From: Opisthorchis felineus
Lineage: Eukaryota; Platyhelminthes; Trematoda; Opisthorchiida; Opisthorchiidae
Length of the DNA: 64,000 nt
NCBI GenBank assembly: GCA_004794785.1
Contig: SJOL01006406.1
Span: 151,793 to 215,792, forward strand
Direction: 5' to 3'
In this document: piece by piece, positions 22,772 to 36,136 of the stretch
Layout of the letters: each line of letters starts with the position of its first letter
Position numbering within the stretch: position 1 is the stretch's first letter
Notes under the pieces: generated by a model
Seen by the model: the letters and a program-made list of their open reading frames with translations, nothing else
Database searches by the model: none
Told to the model about the DNA's origin: nothing
Translations under genes and position numbers: made by a program

Positions 22772-25700
22772 ACACGTTGTTCACATGAGCTTATCTAGCT
22801 GCAGCAGAATTCCTCACTGAAAGCCTAACTTATTTCCGTCTAAGTGGGAGAAAACGCCGTCTCAAACAATTGGGGTGTTTCGATAACGGTCCTCATCCTC
22901 AAGAAAGCATTAGCAGCGAGTGCTGTAACGACTCCCTCTGATAACGCCCCTGGCGTCACTGAGTATTCGTCAACTTAGGGCTGCAGCAGGATCATTCAGG
23001 ACCGGGTACAGGCTCCATCGACATATTCTCACTCTGCCTTATATTGAAACCCTTCCAGCTGATTACTGCGTATAATTTAAAACTCCACTTGTTCTATCGG
23101 GTAACAGAACAGCCCGAATTTGCCTAACCATGATGAGTAAATATCAATTCGTTTGACAACCTTTCATCATTGATCACTGTCGTCTGATCTATTGAAGAGT
23201 TTTTGTGGCCTATTGAATGTATTAGGGTTGTTTGCCATGTTCTTTCAAGTTATGCTCCTTTGGTCAGCTCCAGCTTCCTTATAAATGACCACCGCCGCAT
23301 GTGATCCGAACCCATTAACAGATTCGTCGGTGAACGATCGGCAGTAATCAAGGGAACTGTCTTTGGTTTCTTATGCTGCTTTTTTATATCTTATTTCATT
23401 ATCGTGCTCTAGATTAGACTTTATTGTTGACTTGTTCTATCGAAATTGATTTGTCCTGTAGGCGGCAATGACCATTTTGTTAATTAATTAGACCACATCT
23501 ATGACCTTTTATGCCAGGTGCACAATACAAGCTAACAATTTCCTTTCGTTATGTGTAAAATAACTAAAACAACTGCCGCCAGGAATTTAAACGTCAATGT
23601 CTGTGAGAATCGTCTCACCCATAAAAGTCAGGTTTAAGCAGCCACTTGGACGTTGTCTGGGCATCAGCGAGCGTGTGAGCTCCCAAAAACTATGGACGGT
23701 TTGCAGAGACTCGGCAACTGCCCGAAAAGCACCATTAGAAACGGAGAAGCGAGTAGACAGATTAAGCACATGACATTTGAAATTAAATCGCTTTTTTAAC
23801 TCCACTGGTTAACCATACTGGGCAATGTACATAAGTCAGGCAGTCGCCTTATCGTGTGATGGGACGCACATTCATTCAAATGACTGCACAAAAGCGGATT
23901 GCTGACCACGAAAAATTGTCCTTCAGGTGATAACAGGAGGTTCCGAATAGAAGTTTACCTGTTCTATACGCCGTTCCGATGCCAGCTCGGAGGCTGCAGG
24001 ATCATCTCAGTTTGACGGCTAAGGGCTGTTTTTTTCGCACTAAATGTATTGGTTATTCGTTTCAACTGGAAATATCTTCTAGTTCAGCGTGTCACCCAAG
24101 GTCTTTCTCATTATTTTATCTGTTAAATTTCATACCATGATGTTTTTTTGGTCCACGGAGTAGACCACTCAAATTGAGTGGACCTAAAACGTCACATAGT
24201 CTCGACGACTCATTTGCCCAACCTCAAGCTTTATATTGCAAAACTCATTGATCGGAAGATGTAAAGTTTGTGTTTGCTCTCTGTTCGGTGTGCGCATTGT
24301 TTGTGGTTAGTGGCGGTATTATTTCAACTAGTCAACACCATTCGAATGCACCGTGTTAACCAACTCTCTCGATGTAAAAAATTCGAAGCGAACATTCTTC
24401 TTTCGACGAGCTTTACAGGCAGTTTAGCCGAGCATTCTTGCATCTAACTCAAATCGGAACAACAAAACAATTGAACAGCGTAGTATAACAAATAGAGATC
24501 ACCTCATACCGCGACAAATTTTGGTGGCCATTTGACAGATGTACAGTAGTAACCGATAGCAGTGATTTTATGGCGAACGTTCTTCATAAAACCCTTGAAA
24601 TTACTTGTGATCAATAGGTAAACCTCCGATAAGTTTTACAATAATATGTTTTTCACCATACGTTATTTTATTCGACCCAAGACTAGGTTTCCGTTACACC
24701 CTAATTCTCTGCATTTGAGATAATTCGTGTTCTGACGGATAATGTACGATATAGTACTAGAATATATGTAAATTCGTCGCAGCCAGATGAGTTTCCATAG
24801 CTCGAACACATGGTTTAAAACTACTCTAGCTCCAAGTTTTGGCGTCATTGTCGGAAACAGCTGTATTGGCCAACCATAGTAAATTGAAGACCGGTTTCCA
24901 TCTGAATAAATTACAAGGAATACATAAGAGGAAAAAAGGCAAAAGACGACTCAACTCATCAATTCAGGGGTCGCATTTTCGATTAACTGTACAACTGCAG
25001 AAGGTTTTGTGGAACATTAATCATAAAACAGATATTTACGATGCACTAAATCCAAGTTTTCGATGTTTGTGTTGCTTTTTTTCATTATTTCGAGCTAATT
25101 ATACCATTAGTATTTGGGATACAGCCCTAGAATGGTCTCAAAATTCTATGCCACAGACCGCAGTTGTCTCACTAGAACCGGGACCACAGCTCCGAACTTT
25201 GGTGCTCCATTTTTGTCATGGTTACTGTCCGGAATCGTAATGTGTGACAGCTAGCCAGATACCAGGTAAGTTTGTGCTTGCACAACATCCAAGAGCGAGC
25301 CGTCGCCAATGGATCGAACTACAGAATGAATGCAACCGACTGATGGTAATCACACATGATGGGTTTGTGACCCATGTCTTAAGTCTGATGAAGCGCTGTC
25401 TAACGGCTGCAGACAGATCATTCTGGGTGATTCTTGGCACTGCTGACCTCCTCTGATTTCCCGGATGTGTCATCGAAAAGTGCGTCAGAGTAGTCTCTAG
25501 GAATGAATATGATTCTCACTGAATATTAGTCAGAAATTTGCAACCAAGCTTTACACCTGTCCGTCCAACGCAACCAGCTAGGTTTACCATATTTCTTGCA
25601 GCTGTCTATCCGACGGTTCACAAACTTGATACTGGCTACTTGATGTGCTAATGACTTTTGCGGCCGGGGCTGACAGTAGGTGGTCGTACTAATGTAACCC

Positions 25701-28700
25701 TTTTTGACGTATTCTTTTGCATGTACGCAGAAGTTCATATTGTATACGAACGTTAGAGACATTTTAGTACGAAATTTTACAAGGTGTATTTGAACTCAAC
25801 AATGATGATGTAACGATCTTGACAGAAATACAACTTTATGGCAAAAGTCAGAGCCTGGCCGCTCTAATTTAGGTGTACAGATGTACAATAACCTCTCTAG
25901 CGCTTTAGTTCGATGTTCACGACTAAAACATTTGGCCAAAGGCCTTGGATTTAACTTCGCACTTCCAAAAATGACTAACAAATCCCTCGTGTAAGTGGAT
26001 GTGGTACGCTGACATCCTGTCCATTAGGCGTGGGAAACGGAAACCCCTTGCAATAAACATTCGGCTTGCGGGCAGGCTGGTATTCCACTCGGGGGGCTCA
26101 AGGGAATCAAAAGTACTACGTTCAAAGTCACGTGCATATGAAATTATGGGTATTTTGTTTACCCGTCCAATGCTGTTTGTTGCTATGCGCATTTCCCCAA
26201 AGTTAAATTCATAAATATCACACATTAAGCCAACTGTTTTTACGCAATAAATAATAGACAAGCCACCAGGATCCCTGCATCCTAGTGCCAAAGAAGTAGA
26301 GAAGTGAATTTAATCAGTTGCATGTATTGTACTGTTCTGTAGTGACTTAGTGATGCTTCCCTAAACGATATAATATCACCAGCATGACATATAGCACACA
26401 TGGTCAACAACGGATTACGTTTGACGCTGTGCTGCAACCAGAGCATGGTGAATCTAATGACATCAGCTTGGTGAATTAGGCTTTTCAGGACTAGTTTCTA
26501 GTCAGTGCGTTAAAAAAGCAAGTGGAACGGATATAAGTGATCATATAGTCTTGGCTTTGTGGCACTTCTGTCACAACTTTCCCAAAGTTAATTCAAGTGT
26601 CGAGCAGCTCAATTGATAATTCTGCTTCTATGTTGTTTCTGTTCCAACATTAGGTCTATTCATCTTCTCAGGCCACTTTTTTCATCTAACGAAAGGGAAG
26701 GCTATTATCAAGACTTAGGAACAAACATGCGTTAGATCTAAATCATCATCCACAGAGGCCGCTCAAGGAATTTACAAAGTATCTGGCCTACACAAAACTA
26801 TCTACAAGAAAGGACGTAGAAAAAGACCGACCGAGTGTCTATAAGGCCACTTATTGGAAGTTCATATATGAACTCAGGATCGCCAAATACGTATCGCTTT
26901 GTCGGTCGCCTTGTTGTGTCTGTGACCTAGTTCAAGGAACCCTTTCTATAAAAATGACGTGAACGGAACAGATGCATTTTGGCTCTTCGTTTCCAATACG
27001 AGTGCAGCGAAGATTATCTATGGGTCGCCAAACGGTATGTTCATCCCTTGGTGAAATCATCTACAAATGTTTCCTGACGGTGTGGTCATTGCTCCGCAAT
27101 GCTTCACCATTGGACTCATTGTAAATGAACCCGAAGTCAAAACTAAGTTCATTCTTTCAGGAGAAATTGCCTAGGAGTAGGTGTGAAACGTTTCGTGGCA
27201 GAAAACACATGCAGTTTTAATAATGACCAAACACACTGTCTAAAAGTGTTTAAGAGCTCGTAACAGCCTTATAAGTAGCTCTGGGTCAAGAAGGATAATT
27301 TGGACAGATTATATTGTCAGTCAGTTTCTCCAGCGAACAAGTGATTTCCATCTGTATTCCCTCCGACACTGTGTTCTGGTCCGATTAGTTCGCTATGGTA
27401 AACCTGAGATCCAGATTAGTTGTGCAAGGTTTGTACTTTGCAATATTTGCTCTTTCGTATCACAGTTTCGTACCACTTATTTGTTCGTAATGCAGCCTTC
27501 TGGATATAACTGCGTGAATGAGGTCCTCAGTTCATAAAGTTAAGTACATATGTAGGGTAATCCTGATACAATTTCCTCCGGTTTTATAGGCAACGTTCGT
27601 CTTTCCTAGTTTGTCGAAAATAAACGTTCAGTTGTATATAGTTATGTAGTTCATCGTTAACATACGATCATTATGACCGGACTGGGAAAGTGAACCGCTT
27701 TTGGCGAACAAAATGCACAGGGACTAAATATAGAATAAGCTTTCGTTATGAAATATACAAGCGCACTTAGTATAGGCACATCTATACGCCAGTGTCATCA
27801 GTGTGTTGGAATTCTTGGTCGATTGAACGAGTCACTTACGACGTTAACGGCCGTCAAATATCAATGCAGGAGCGTGGTGTGTCACTTTGGAAGTTCAGGT
27901 GCTCAATAAGCGGCTCCCTAAGCAGCTCAGTTGTATCATCAGTCTCCGGTGAGCGAGAGATATTTGTGTCACGACCATCATTATGAGTGTTTCGAAATCC
28001 ACGATGGCCCCGATAATCTATTTTGGGAAGGACAGGCTTGGTGAACCGATTAAACAAAATACAAGGAATATACAAATGAAAACAGTCTAATCTTTTGGAC
28101 TACGTTTATTTCATTTTCCAATGATGTTTACGAATAAGCACTTAAATAGGTCTTGGGTAGGGAACAACCGAACAAACAATATCACAGCAAACTTTCAGCC
28201 AGCCTGGCGTTTCTTAATTGCTCTCTTGCAGGAATCTCGTTCACTTATGTTTTGGGACCATCCTTAGCCTGCAGGTCATAAGATCAACTGAGGTGTGGAT
28301 AGGCGCTCAGTAACATGAACCTCGAAAGACTCCTCACGTTCTGAATCATTTTTCGAAACTTTCGAACAAATTCTATGTAATTAGCTCAAACGTATTTTCT
28401 CAGACGGAGAACTTGAAAGAACTGTAGGATCAAGCCATCTTTTTGCTATTTTATTGATTATTTTTGTCTGACAGGCCTGATCTACCTCATACAGAGCCCT
28501 CCAAACTATAAAATTCGTCGGAGTTTGGCATTTCCTTTTTGGGTCAGAGTAGGCGCCTAAAGAATCAGGTGACTTGTTAACGCTGGTAACATTTGTCTCA
28601 ATTACAGACGATGACAATCTCTCATCAGCATTGCTTGAAATATGGTGTTACATCCACATTTGCTAGATATTTTTACTGGTCTGCTTCCGTTATGTCCTTA

Positions 28701-30414
28701 TTAAAAATTATCTGCTGGTAGGTAATAAAATCATAGGTTTGCTAGCCATGAATTCTTTCTTAGATAAAAGCAGTCTCTAAAGTGGGATGGTTGCCATCTA
28801 ACCAATGTCGGTTTGCAAAATTGGCGGTTTGTATATGCAGCTTGCTTGATTAGACCGGCAACTGCGCGCACGCACATAATCACACACACTACGCGGCGCA
28901 ATTCAGCCAGTATTAGGACATTGTATTCAAGATGATGGATCATCTTGTTCTGAATTTTGTATGTTTACCGTCGTGACTGAACGGTGGGTAATTCAGTCAC
29001 ACTAAATGAAGGAAGAACGATGGATTGCTGAAGTGAATTTGGCACGAGAAAGTTAACTAGGCTCATTAGGTGGAAAAAATTTGAGACAATCGTTACAGTG
29101 AAACAGTGAAAAACGCGTTTATCTACGTGCTAAAAAACTACGGGAAAGCTCACCTCAGGTTTGTGCGCACTTTTTTTCTGATGTCGGGATAAAATTTTTT
29201 TTACCGTTCAGTCTACGCTGGTTTCAGCAAGTTATTATTTTCCCCCGGCTTTATTTTTTTATAACGACTCTTTGATACTGGCGTCACTGGATTTTCCTTC
29301 TCCTGTCGACATTTCATCAGAAGTTAGCCACACCCTACACCAATGTCATCCTGGGCGGTTGTTGTCACTTTCCTGGACAGAATAGCCTTTTCAACTGTTT
29401 TTCTTGCAAAGAAGTTATCTGGTATATGAAGACAAAAATCAGTTAAAAATAAAGAAAACGAAAACGTGAGGAATGATGGGGATTTTGGGATTTTTAGTTG
29501 TAATATCCTCGGGAGGAGTAAAGAGTCTCATGAACTTTTCGAAATCAAAGCAAATCGTATGAATCAAATTTATTTGCGTGCGTTATTCATCCTACAGAAA
29601 TATCGTTATAACGTATAACTTGCTCCCCATTCACGTGGAAAATTATGGTCATCACTATCGTTAGAACACTGTCAGTACTCAGAGATGATGCTTCGCCACC
29701 CTAAAACGATGAGTTGTTTAAAAGCCTAATTGTGAAAAGGAATAAAAATGGATGGAGAAGGGATTTACGGCCAGTCTACTACAGTATGTGCGAGATGCTT
29801 ACACATCCAGAGACTCATCCAGATAATCTAGATAATAAGTGAGGCGAGTAATGAATGGGGCGAGAAATGCCAATCAGAACACTGCCTCTGAATTTTTTTG
29901 GCGCACTAGTAATTCTGAACTCTTAACATGCGAACATAGAAGTCATCGTTATATGAACCAATTCCTCAACATTAATTGGACAGACGGACGCACAAGTAAT
30001 TATGTGGTCAAAAAGGTCGACAAGCGCTATTACTGTTAACTTAAGAACACCATGTTGCATACAAAGCATGTGGTTGAGTGATGTTCAGTTTTGTCTTATT
30101 ACTGATCCTCAGCGTGACCCCTGGTTGTTGACCACCTGTTCATTGCACTTAAAGAGGGATTATCCACCACTGACCAGGTCACGCAAATATACAAAATGCA
30201 GCTGAGCGGTGAATTTGCTCGAGCAAGGTCTGACACTGACGTACAAAGAATAAAAACTGAGTACCAGAATGATTACAGAAAAAAATAGCAATCAACGAAT
30301 GACATCCATGGCTTTCGCACTGGTCCTAACAGATTTTATCAAGATAGCAGTGCAGAAGTGGATGAGAGATTTCCGTTAGGACGAAGAGAATGTTTGCACG
30401 TGCATCTTCTAATC
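22772..30414. other. Long stretch without recognisable genes
   Basis: Open frames near 24.8-25.2, 25.9-26.3 and 26.7-27.0 kb lack motifs and are at chance length. A weak terminal-exon candidate on the minus strand near 28.4 kb is discussed as a finding. No RNA genes or shared repeats were seen. Confidence 0.35.
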
Positions 30415-30416
30415 AA

Positions 30417-30730
30417 CTTGGATCGGATGGCTTAGAGGTTAACTCCGTGTGCTTCCGTATTGATGACCCGGGTTGGAATCCCAACATGGATGCCTCCAAA
30501 TTGGCTACCGGCTTCCATCTTGAAGAATGTGCACGCACGTTGTTTCACTGGTAAAAATTTCTAGTGATTTTTATCATTCCATAACTAGATGGATATTTCG
30601 GGATGGATGGTACTGCGCGAGGATTGCAGCCATCGCCGCATTACACTCTATGTATGACGTATACAAAAGGAGTAAAGTACAAGGTTGAGTTTCAGACATA
30701 TTCGGAGGAGAACTAACTAACTAACTAACA
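30417..30730 (+). repeat. Second tRNA-like SINE, (AACT)n tail
   Basis: A box A of TGGCTTAGAGG (30428-30438) is followed 32 bases later by a box B of GGTTGGAATCC (30471-30481), one base from consensus. About 220 bases of body follow, ending in AACTAACTAACTAACTAAC (30711-30729). Head, body and short-repeat tail are the plan of a SINE. Its body and tail differ from the SINE at 13.8 kb, so it is another family, and the box B change suggests an older copy. The alternative is chance similarity of the two boxes; the correct spacing and the tail argue against it. Confidence 0.58.
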
Positions 30731-30984
30731 TTAGGTGTAGTTCTCAACCAAATAATGTCTCTGGGATGATAAAACCTTTAGGTTAGATGGTCTTGAGGTG
30801 CAAGTGCACTGCTAGCATTACGTGCAAAAAAATCCAGGCTTCAGTTAACCGCAAGTCCCAAATGGACACTGAGTCTGGAAGAAAGTACTTACTTGAGTAA
30901 CAGAAATTTCTACCCAAATGAGCTCCCCTACAGAAAATCGCTGCAAAACGCTTGTATGTCATGACCTAGTCAGAGTTGCTCTGT

Positions 30985-31770
30985 CGGATAACATACTCTG
31001 AATAGGCATCATTCGTTTAGTGGGCATATCAAGGGCTCAAGAGGGATCGCAGTCAAATGTTTATGGTTCTCTCAGTGACGTCGTGGTCTCTGGCCACTAC
31101 CCTATTTCTCACATCCATGATTTCTCTACCAGGCTGCACGAAAAACGTGTTCTTACTAAAGTCGACTTGGTATGTGCTTTCTTGAAATTCTCATGTCCTC
31201 TGATGATATTTTTAGGACATTCTGGATTGTATGAGTTTAACTGGATTACTCAATGCTTTTCAAATACTCCAGCGATTCGGTGATAAAGTTTTCAGATGTT
31301 TGGAATTAAATTTTGCACACATTGATGACATTCAGATTGCTAGTCGGGATATTCCGGATCACCTTGTGCACTGCGGCTAGTGGCTGGTGCATTCACATTA
31401 CTGATCGGTTTACTGTAAGGGAGACCAGTTATGTTTTCGGTGTGACTGCTTTGGACCCTCCGGGCAACCATACTGGTGCTGATTTTATCAGGCCTATTCC
31501 TGAGGAAGTTGACGCGATTGCAGCCAACCCTTTCCTATAATCAATCAAAAACTTTCTACGAGTGTTGGGTAGAATTAGCTTCTTCTGTCAGTTCATTTTA
31601 AAGTGTTTGGTCTTTTTGAAGCTTCTGACCAGTCCGCTGTGAGGAGCGATTTTTGCGGAGAAGACTAATTTGAGGATTCCGAAGGAAATTAAGTGACTAA
31701 CTTACAACTCAAGACGGTTAACAACTTCCTACCTCCTCCGACTTTGGCAGACCTGCTGGGTTCATGAACT
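30985..31770 (+). pseudogene. CsRn1-like Ty3/gypsy reverse-transcriptase relic
   Basis: GHYPISHIHDFSTRLHEKR then VLTKVDLVCAFLKFS matches DRYPIPHIQDFSxxLHGKxVFSKVDLVRAYHQIP of CsRn1-type elements. After changes of frame, HIDDIQIAS at 31318 keeps the two catalytic aspartates of the (Y/V)xDD active site. FGVTALDPPGNH, ADFIRPIPEEVDAI and then VLGRISFFCQF correspond to FGVxxLDFLGHH, GIRPLPEKVxAI and FLGMINFYxRF. LRIPKEIK near 31670 may be the link to RNase H. The stop at 31538 and frame changes make it inactive. No integrase was readable beyond 31.8 kb. It belongs to a different clade from the 8.5-11.6 kb element. Confidence 0.85.
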
Positions 31771-34700
31771 CTAAGCTTGATAACGCAAAGATAGCCTAAG
31801 TAACCACAATGTGACGGCTGATTCACAAAATGAAGCGTGTGGATTAATCTGCTCCCCAAATTTGTGCCACCTGAGATAATTGTTGTCTGAACGAACGAAT
31901 TTTCTTTCGAGACATGTTAAAATGTTATCGTTGTTTAAACCAGTCTAAAAATCCAAAGGGGCTGCCTGTCTTTACAAGCCTGGTACCATAACTCAGGTAC
32001 CGAGTTTACCCAGGATGATCTTCATGTTCTTGCAACTTATCGAAATTCTCAGGTTGTAATCAGGAGGCAACATGGTAAATACGTCTTTTAGATTTTAGCT
32101 TTATGCCAATTGAATCAAATGCTCGAATTTCTACAAAATTCCCATGGAAACTGACACACAATTTACGCAAAATTTACCTTAAGCAGACAAAGACAGCTTC
32201 AGGGCATAAGTAATCTCAAGTTCTTGGCCCAGAAGCCTTAATCCAGTCATAAAATTAAAGAGCTGCAGTGTGTGGTAGTTCTACAAGACCACATGTAGTG
32301 TCCTCGAGGACAGTATTGGTTCTCTTACAAGCGTACTATCGAAGCGGTGCAAACTTTCTTAGACTGTGTTCTCTGGAAAGTGGTACCCGAGAGCAATTTC
32401 CAAGAAAATTGACGTTGTGAAAGCAGCCCATTTCAGAGATGATATCGAGTGATATGCGTTATTGGTGAACGTGCAAATAATGGATAAAAAATCTGCTTAG
32501 GTTAAATTTTGAATCTTAGGAGCAGCTAGATTTGACTAAAAATCTCTCGCTGTGAATAGGTACCTCAGGCTATCTCCAAAGGAGCCGAATGCATAGGACA
32601 TTAAGCAGGAAATATGTCCACAACCCCTGAACAGCAATAAGACGCAAATCGTTGGAAGTAAGCAATATATTTACTTTTGCCAGCAAAAATATTGAAAAAG
32701 TAAGTAATATACAGTAAGGGGCATAGAAACAACAGTTCAGAGACTGAAATATCTTGCGCATGACTTTTGCTGTGATGCAAGCAAGTCTATCTCCGGAGTA
32801 GACAAAGTGTCTTAGAGTTTTCTGCACACACAAGATGATCGTCTATATTTTCGCTAACATTGCTCGATTCAAAACGTATAAACGGAGATTGTGGTAACCT
32901 GGTAAGACAGCGAATTATTCGCTGGAGCTGATAATGTGTTGCATCAAAAGTTTTTTGTGCTAGGCGGCCTACGTCATGATCAGAACATTAAATCTGCTGA
33001 AGTTATCATCTTCCGGACATAAGCCTAAAAAAGAAATCGAAATCTTATAGATGAAAACAATGAATGATCTTCTATCTGCCACTAAAAAATTGGGAAGATG
33101 TGTTTGCAGGGATAACGGTTTGAAATTCTGGCATGAAGAGCAGCTTTCACCAAAAAATTCTGAGTGCTCAACTATGTGAGTCGTGTGAATTTTTACCACG
33201 TCCTAGCCGTGTTGCAACACCGCACTGGGCGGTCAATCCGGGGCCTACTGACCACGGCCAAACGTCAAACAGTTTGGTGTGAGAGCCCGAGATTTGTTGG
33301 GCACAGCATAACCACAAAAGATGGTTGAGTAAATCCGATGCGCGTTTGGTTGAGCTGGTAAACGTTTTTTGTGTAATAGCAAACAGTTTGTTGAAAGCAG
33401 GGTTGCTTTTAAAAGCACCCTATGAGTATGAATGACTACAAAACTCGCGTCTTATTTGCTGCACGTTTTGACCATTGCAGCAGATATATAATAGCGCGCT
33501 TGAGCGTTCCAACTAGTATGGACAAACGCGGAATTTATTCAACAGTCATATGAGCTTATTATGTAGCGTTTTTCGCATCACTATTTTTCATTGAGAGCAC
33601 AAGTTTAGAACGATATCACATGAAAAATGCAAAACTATCTAAAAACACTGATTGATAAACTTTCTGCATACAATAGTTTTCAAGTTCCCATGTGATCACA
33701 AACCCATGCACATCTAGGATTTAACATAGATTTCCGACAATATTTTATAAAGTTTTTACGTATGCGTTGTAAACTGTTTTAACGTGGGTACACGAGCTAT
33801 TATGAAAAGTTACGGAATAAAAAATCATACAAGGCGGTTTACTCTAAGTGCACGTTCAGTGAACGACGCAGCAAACTGAATAGCCGAATTAAACGTTCGA
33901 AAAATCGTTCATTATTCACTTGAAGTGCACACTCTAAGCAATGTTTGAAACTGTAACACAGGCAAGAAAACATTATAGTCGCCTGCACAATTACAACGTA
34001 AGTAGGCAACTTTCGATTCTTGTGCCGGATGAGACTATTGTTTTAAAGAGCTTTTCTGTCCAGGAAAAATGAATTAATCATGTTCATTCGCACAAATTTG
34101 AATGCGGAAACCTGTGCGGAGAGTGCATGTTGTCTGGTTGCACTTTGTAGTTGAACAGTTTTAATTACCTTAAAAAGCAATGTTTTCAACCACCACTTAA
34201 AATTTATGGCTGTGTACATGTGAACGAGGGTGAATAAACATCAAGAAATTTGGGAAATGTTGAGGTTGTATTCTAAGGGACCTTTCACGACTTCAAAGAT
34301 GTATCATCTACTTTGTTTTCAAACTGTTCAAGAATAGTGAATATAATTACTAGCGAGGAAAATGAGTCACCCGTGTGAGATCAACGAGCCATGTTCCCCC
34401 AATTTGTGGAACAATAAATAATCTGTGATACAGAGCAGTAAATGAAAGATATTTTAAACGCCTAAGTCTTTTGTTGCCACAAACGAGTAAATTAGTTTGT
34501 TTGTGTTTGCAAGATGTGGAAGGGACAGGCATTTTAAAACCAGGCAAAAAGTTCCACGGATGCGGAATAACCGTGACTATGTTTAGACTATGTAAACGTT
34601 AAACTACGTTTGTTGCTCCACACATTTTCAGGTGTGATTTCGTATTACTGGTTTTTGGCCAGACTATTGCGGTGTACTACCATTACCTACTATGTTGATG

Positions 34701-35999
34701 TGCCTTTTCCTTAGTGAGAGGATATGGAGTAATTCCATGTCCTGTAAGGTAGACGTTCTTACCTTCCAGTGTTCAAACTCTACCTTTGTGTGAAACTACC
34801 GTATTTCTCATCGAACTTGCAGCTTCGATATCCCCTAATAAACCTTTGACCCTCTTGATGAACCAGCTTTTCTGCGAACTTTTACCATGCGTTACCCATA
34901 AAATAATCTATTTGTAGTTTGATCCTGTTTTCTGTGGGCTTTATCAATGAGTGCAACAATCTAGGCAAAAATGCTCGTAGCTGGATGGTCGTATTCCTTT
35001 TATATACCTAATTGTATACATGCGATGCCTCATTTTATTGATGAATCTCAATACCTAAAAATTCTTGGCTTGTGGTTTCGCGCGCAGGCAATTTAGGGAT
35101 GACGACTGACTAGATGTGATAAACCATTATTAGGTGACAGCATATCCGCGTGCGGTGCTACGACACCGCAACAAACATAGGTCCACCTCTGTTTACCATT
35201 CAGATATGAAAAAGACAAAACTACAGTTCACGAAGTCCTTTGAATGATTGAAAATTTATTTATTCATTACAAATGACAGAAGCTAATTTTGGCCAGCTAG
35301 CAAGCAACCTGCAACAGCTTCTAAAATATCCATTTCTCTGCGTCCACAACCTGGAATATACAAAAGGCGTATTTCATAATAAAATGAGTACGTGTGTGTG
35401 ATTTAGTTGTTTGCCAATGACATCTTCACTGTCATTGTCCAATGGAACTGCAACCCTCTTCTTCTTCTATCACTTACAATATGACTTTTACTCCAGACTA
35501 TGACTTGAGCTCGGCTAACAATTATGGCATCAGGCCGCCTAAAACGGCTGAAACTTTCGCCTTGTTTTATCTGTGCACACACCAAGCTCATTCACTTTCT
35601 CTACACACCTGTGTTTCCGCATTTTCACAACAAAATAAGCTTGATAAAACTCATCCTTGATGTCAACTGACGTGCCGTCCGTATTTAATTTTTGCATGTA
35701 ATGGGGATTGTCATTCGGGTAAACATTGTTGATGCATTTAACAGCTCTGGATTGTTGGAATGCAGCTCAAGTTGTGATTTTATTGGGATAATTTTACTTG
35801 GAATTATGTAGCGGTGAGAAACTGGAGTCGGTGGTTTTATCTGAAAGTAGTATCAATCATCTTGGAAACATACAGCCGTCCATGTGTTTCATTCGATTGT
35901 GGACCAATGTTTACTTTCTATAAAATTTCTTGAATTTAAGTGCCAGGAGCTGTTCACTACATAAAAGTTCTCTCTTTTGATTTACGGGGATTATGTAAC
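31771..35999. other. Spacer after the CsRn1-like relic
   Basis: The integrase and 3' LTR of the preceding element would be expected in the first 2 kb, but I could not read either. The remainder has no recognisable gene. Confidence 0.3.
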
Positions 36000-36136
36000 A
36001 TAAATACTATAAATGTAAATATATTACAAATATTATACATATGTATGATATTATATATATATTATACGCATATATTATAAATATATTATATATATTATAA
36101 ACTTAAATATTATAAATAACGTAAATATTATTTATG
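36000..36136. repeat. AT-rich low-complexity block
   Basis: About 135 bases consist almost wholly of A and T, built from irregular TATTATA and ATAAATAT units (for example around 36047-36063 and 36070-36105). There is no regular period over its length. It may be a worn simple repeat or an unstable, easily melted site. Confidence 0.8.

Noticed and set aside
22557..22772. Open frame of 71 codons on the plus strand
   Set aside because: It runs through the palindrome; the open frame comes from the repeat structure.
26690..26962. Open frame of 90 codons ending near 26960, protein-like in composition
   Set aside because: No start codon or matching splice sites; dozens of frames this long are expected by chance.
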